From the NCBI GenBank assembly GCA_016256075.1, contig SDVU01000224.1:1-17030 (forward strand): a stretch of 17,030 bases of DNA, given 5' to 3'. Positions 16,182 through 17,030 of the stretch are shown one piece after another. Below the pieces are notes generated by a model, which was not told where the DNA came from, did no database searches, and worked only from the letters and a program-made list of their open reading frames with translations. This DNA comes from Dictyocoela muelleri. Lineage: Eukaryota > Microsporidia. Each line of letters starts with the position of its first letter. Within the stretch, counting starts at the first letter, position 1. The translations under genes were made by a program, and so were the position numbers.

Positions 16182-16487
16182 CTTAGATAACCCTCCTCAA
16201 AAAAATATTGTAAACTACTAAATATGGCATTACAATGGGAAAATAAAATATTCTTTGTATAGTCTTATGTACAAATTACAAAAATCAGTTTTTAATATAA
16301 CTCTATATTTCTAAGTTTCGTAAGTTCCAGGCTTTGTCCGAAATTTACATAACTTGAAAATATAGGCTTATATTAAAAAACCGATTTTTATAATTTGTGT
16401 ATAAGACTATACAAAGAAAATTTTATTTTCACTTTCTAATGCCATATTTCGTAGTTTACGACATTTTTTTGAAGAGGGATATCTAAG
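16182..16487. mobile_element. Older foldback MITE, about 300 bp
   Basis: CTTAGATAACCCTCCTC at the left and, reverse-complemented, CTTAGATATCCCTCTTC at the right. The arms run about 145 bp to a centre near 16330-16340, with many mismatches but clear identity throughout (ATATGGCATTA, TTCTTTGTATAGTCTTAT). TA at 16184-16185 and 16484-16485 could be a Tc1/mariner-type target duplication, giving a 298-bp element at 16186-16483. It encodes nothing. The larger arm divergence than in the 9614-9893 element implies greater age. Confidence 0.8.
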
Positions 16488-16586
16488 CAAAAAAGAAACA
16501 AATTTGTCACCTCTGTTTTTTAATGTCCGAACGTAGAAAATATTTTTAAAAAATAAGCAAAGCTGTTAATAAAATATGCAAGGCAG

Positions 16587-16669
16587 TGCAATTTTTCGAC
16601 AAAGGCGAATAATTGCATTTTCGCCAAAACCATCATGCAATATTTCGCCAAAGTGAAATATTGCGATGG
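16587..16669. repeat. Two tandem hairpins with shared TTTCG-CAAA motif
   Basis: Hairpin 1 (16587-16617) has arms TGCAAT and ATTGCA. Hairpin 2 (16630-16669) has CCATC, a two-base bulge and GCAATATTTC pairing with GAAATATTGC and GATGG around GCCAAAGT. The motif TTTCG[AC]CAAA occurs three times (in and between the hairpins). The function is unknown. It may be the end of a mobile element or a structured site. Confidence 0.65.
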
Positions 16670-17030
16670 GTAGCAGAATTTTTTAATAATTTTTTTTAAT
16701 AAATAAAAATAATTATCATAATAAAAACATTAATGTCTGGTCAGTAAATGGAATAATTTTAATAGTAAAACCTCATAAAACTAATTAATCTGAAGCTATC
16801 ATAAAAATTTAAATTCGGTATTAAAAAGAAAGTTCAACCTTTCTCTGTAATTATTTCCATACTGCAAAAAGAAGAACGGAGGGTTAGAATACTTATTAAA
16901 TTATAGTAAAGGTAAAAAAAAGATTACGATTAAAGACAAATATGAAGTTGTAAGACTATATTAAATAATTATAGGCATTATCAAGATTTCGAAATATTTG
17001 AATATTTATCAAATATTTTCAATTTATTTA
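16670..17030. other. AT-rich end of the window
   Basis: About 360 bp without a recognised gene, RNA or repeat. Confidence 0.5.

Overview
The window is about four-fifths A+T and looks like a gene-poor, transposon-rich stretch of a microsporidian (fungal-relative intracellular parasite) chromosome. Three things point there. First, the start codons of recognisable genes are preceded, within 0-4 bases, by a run of three to five C's, the CCC-type start-site signal known from microsporidia. Second, the one clearly intact gene is a stripped-down cyclin-dependent-type protein kinase of 255 residues. Third, the mobile elements are a Tc1/mariner, several Merlin (IS1595/ISXO2-like) elements and a MULE, a mix known from large AT-rich microsporidian genomes such as Anncaliia. 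The species cannot be fixed from sequence alone.

Layout. 311-489: tRNA-headed repeat. 490-760: unexplained GC-richer block. 955-1422: small lysine-rich gene with a DUF1764-type C-terminus. 1746-3205: Tc1/mariner element with unusual tandem-repeat ends, flanked by TA. 3241-3420 and 4649-4820: two inverted copies of a tRNA-headed repeat with a GC-rich 3' hairpin. 4321-4575: short helix-turn-helix frame with one internal stop. 4994-6079: Merlin element, lying against or inside a second Merlin remnant at 6080-6534. 6948-7856: decayed MULE transposase. 8144-8353: fourth Merlin-like fragment running into a GC-rich patch. 8424-8774: old inverted repeat. 8831-9280 and 10081-10567: two broken, unrecognised reading frames. 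9614-9893: nearly perfect 280-bp foldback element with an 8-bp target duplication. 10711-11705: Merlin element with exact 9-bp target duplications. 12813-13028: small unrecognised ORF. 13057-13227: second copy of the first tRNA-headed repeat. 13491-14258: kinase. 15911-16065: divergent third copy of the hairpin-ended tRNA repeat. 16182-16487: older foldback. 16587-16669: two tandem hairpins.

How it fits together. Only the kinase and the DUF1764-like gene look like host housekeeping genes, and there is no operon-like organisation. The rest is a mobile-element graveyard with autonomous DNA transposons, probable non-autonomous foldback relatives and two families of tRNA-derived short repeats. 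Transposase genes carry the same C-run start signal as host genes, so the elements appear adapted to the host's expression signals. I saw no rRNA, no convincing functional tRNA, no CRISPR array and no recognisable virus-like element.
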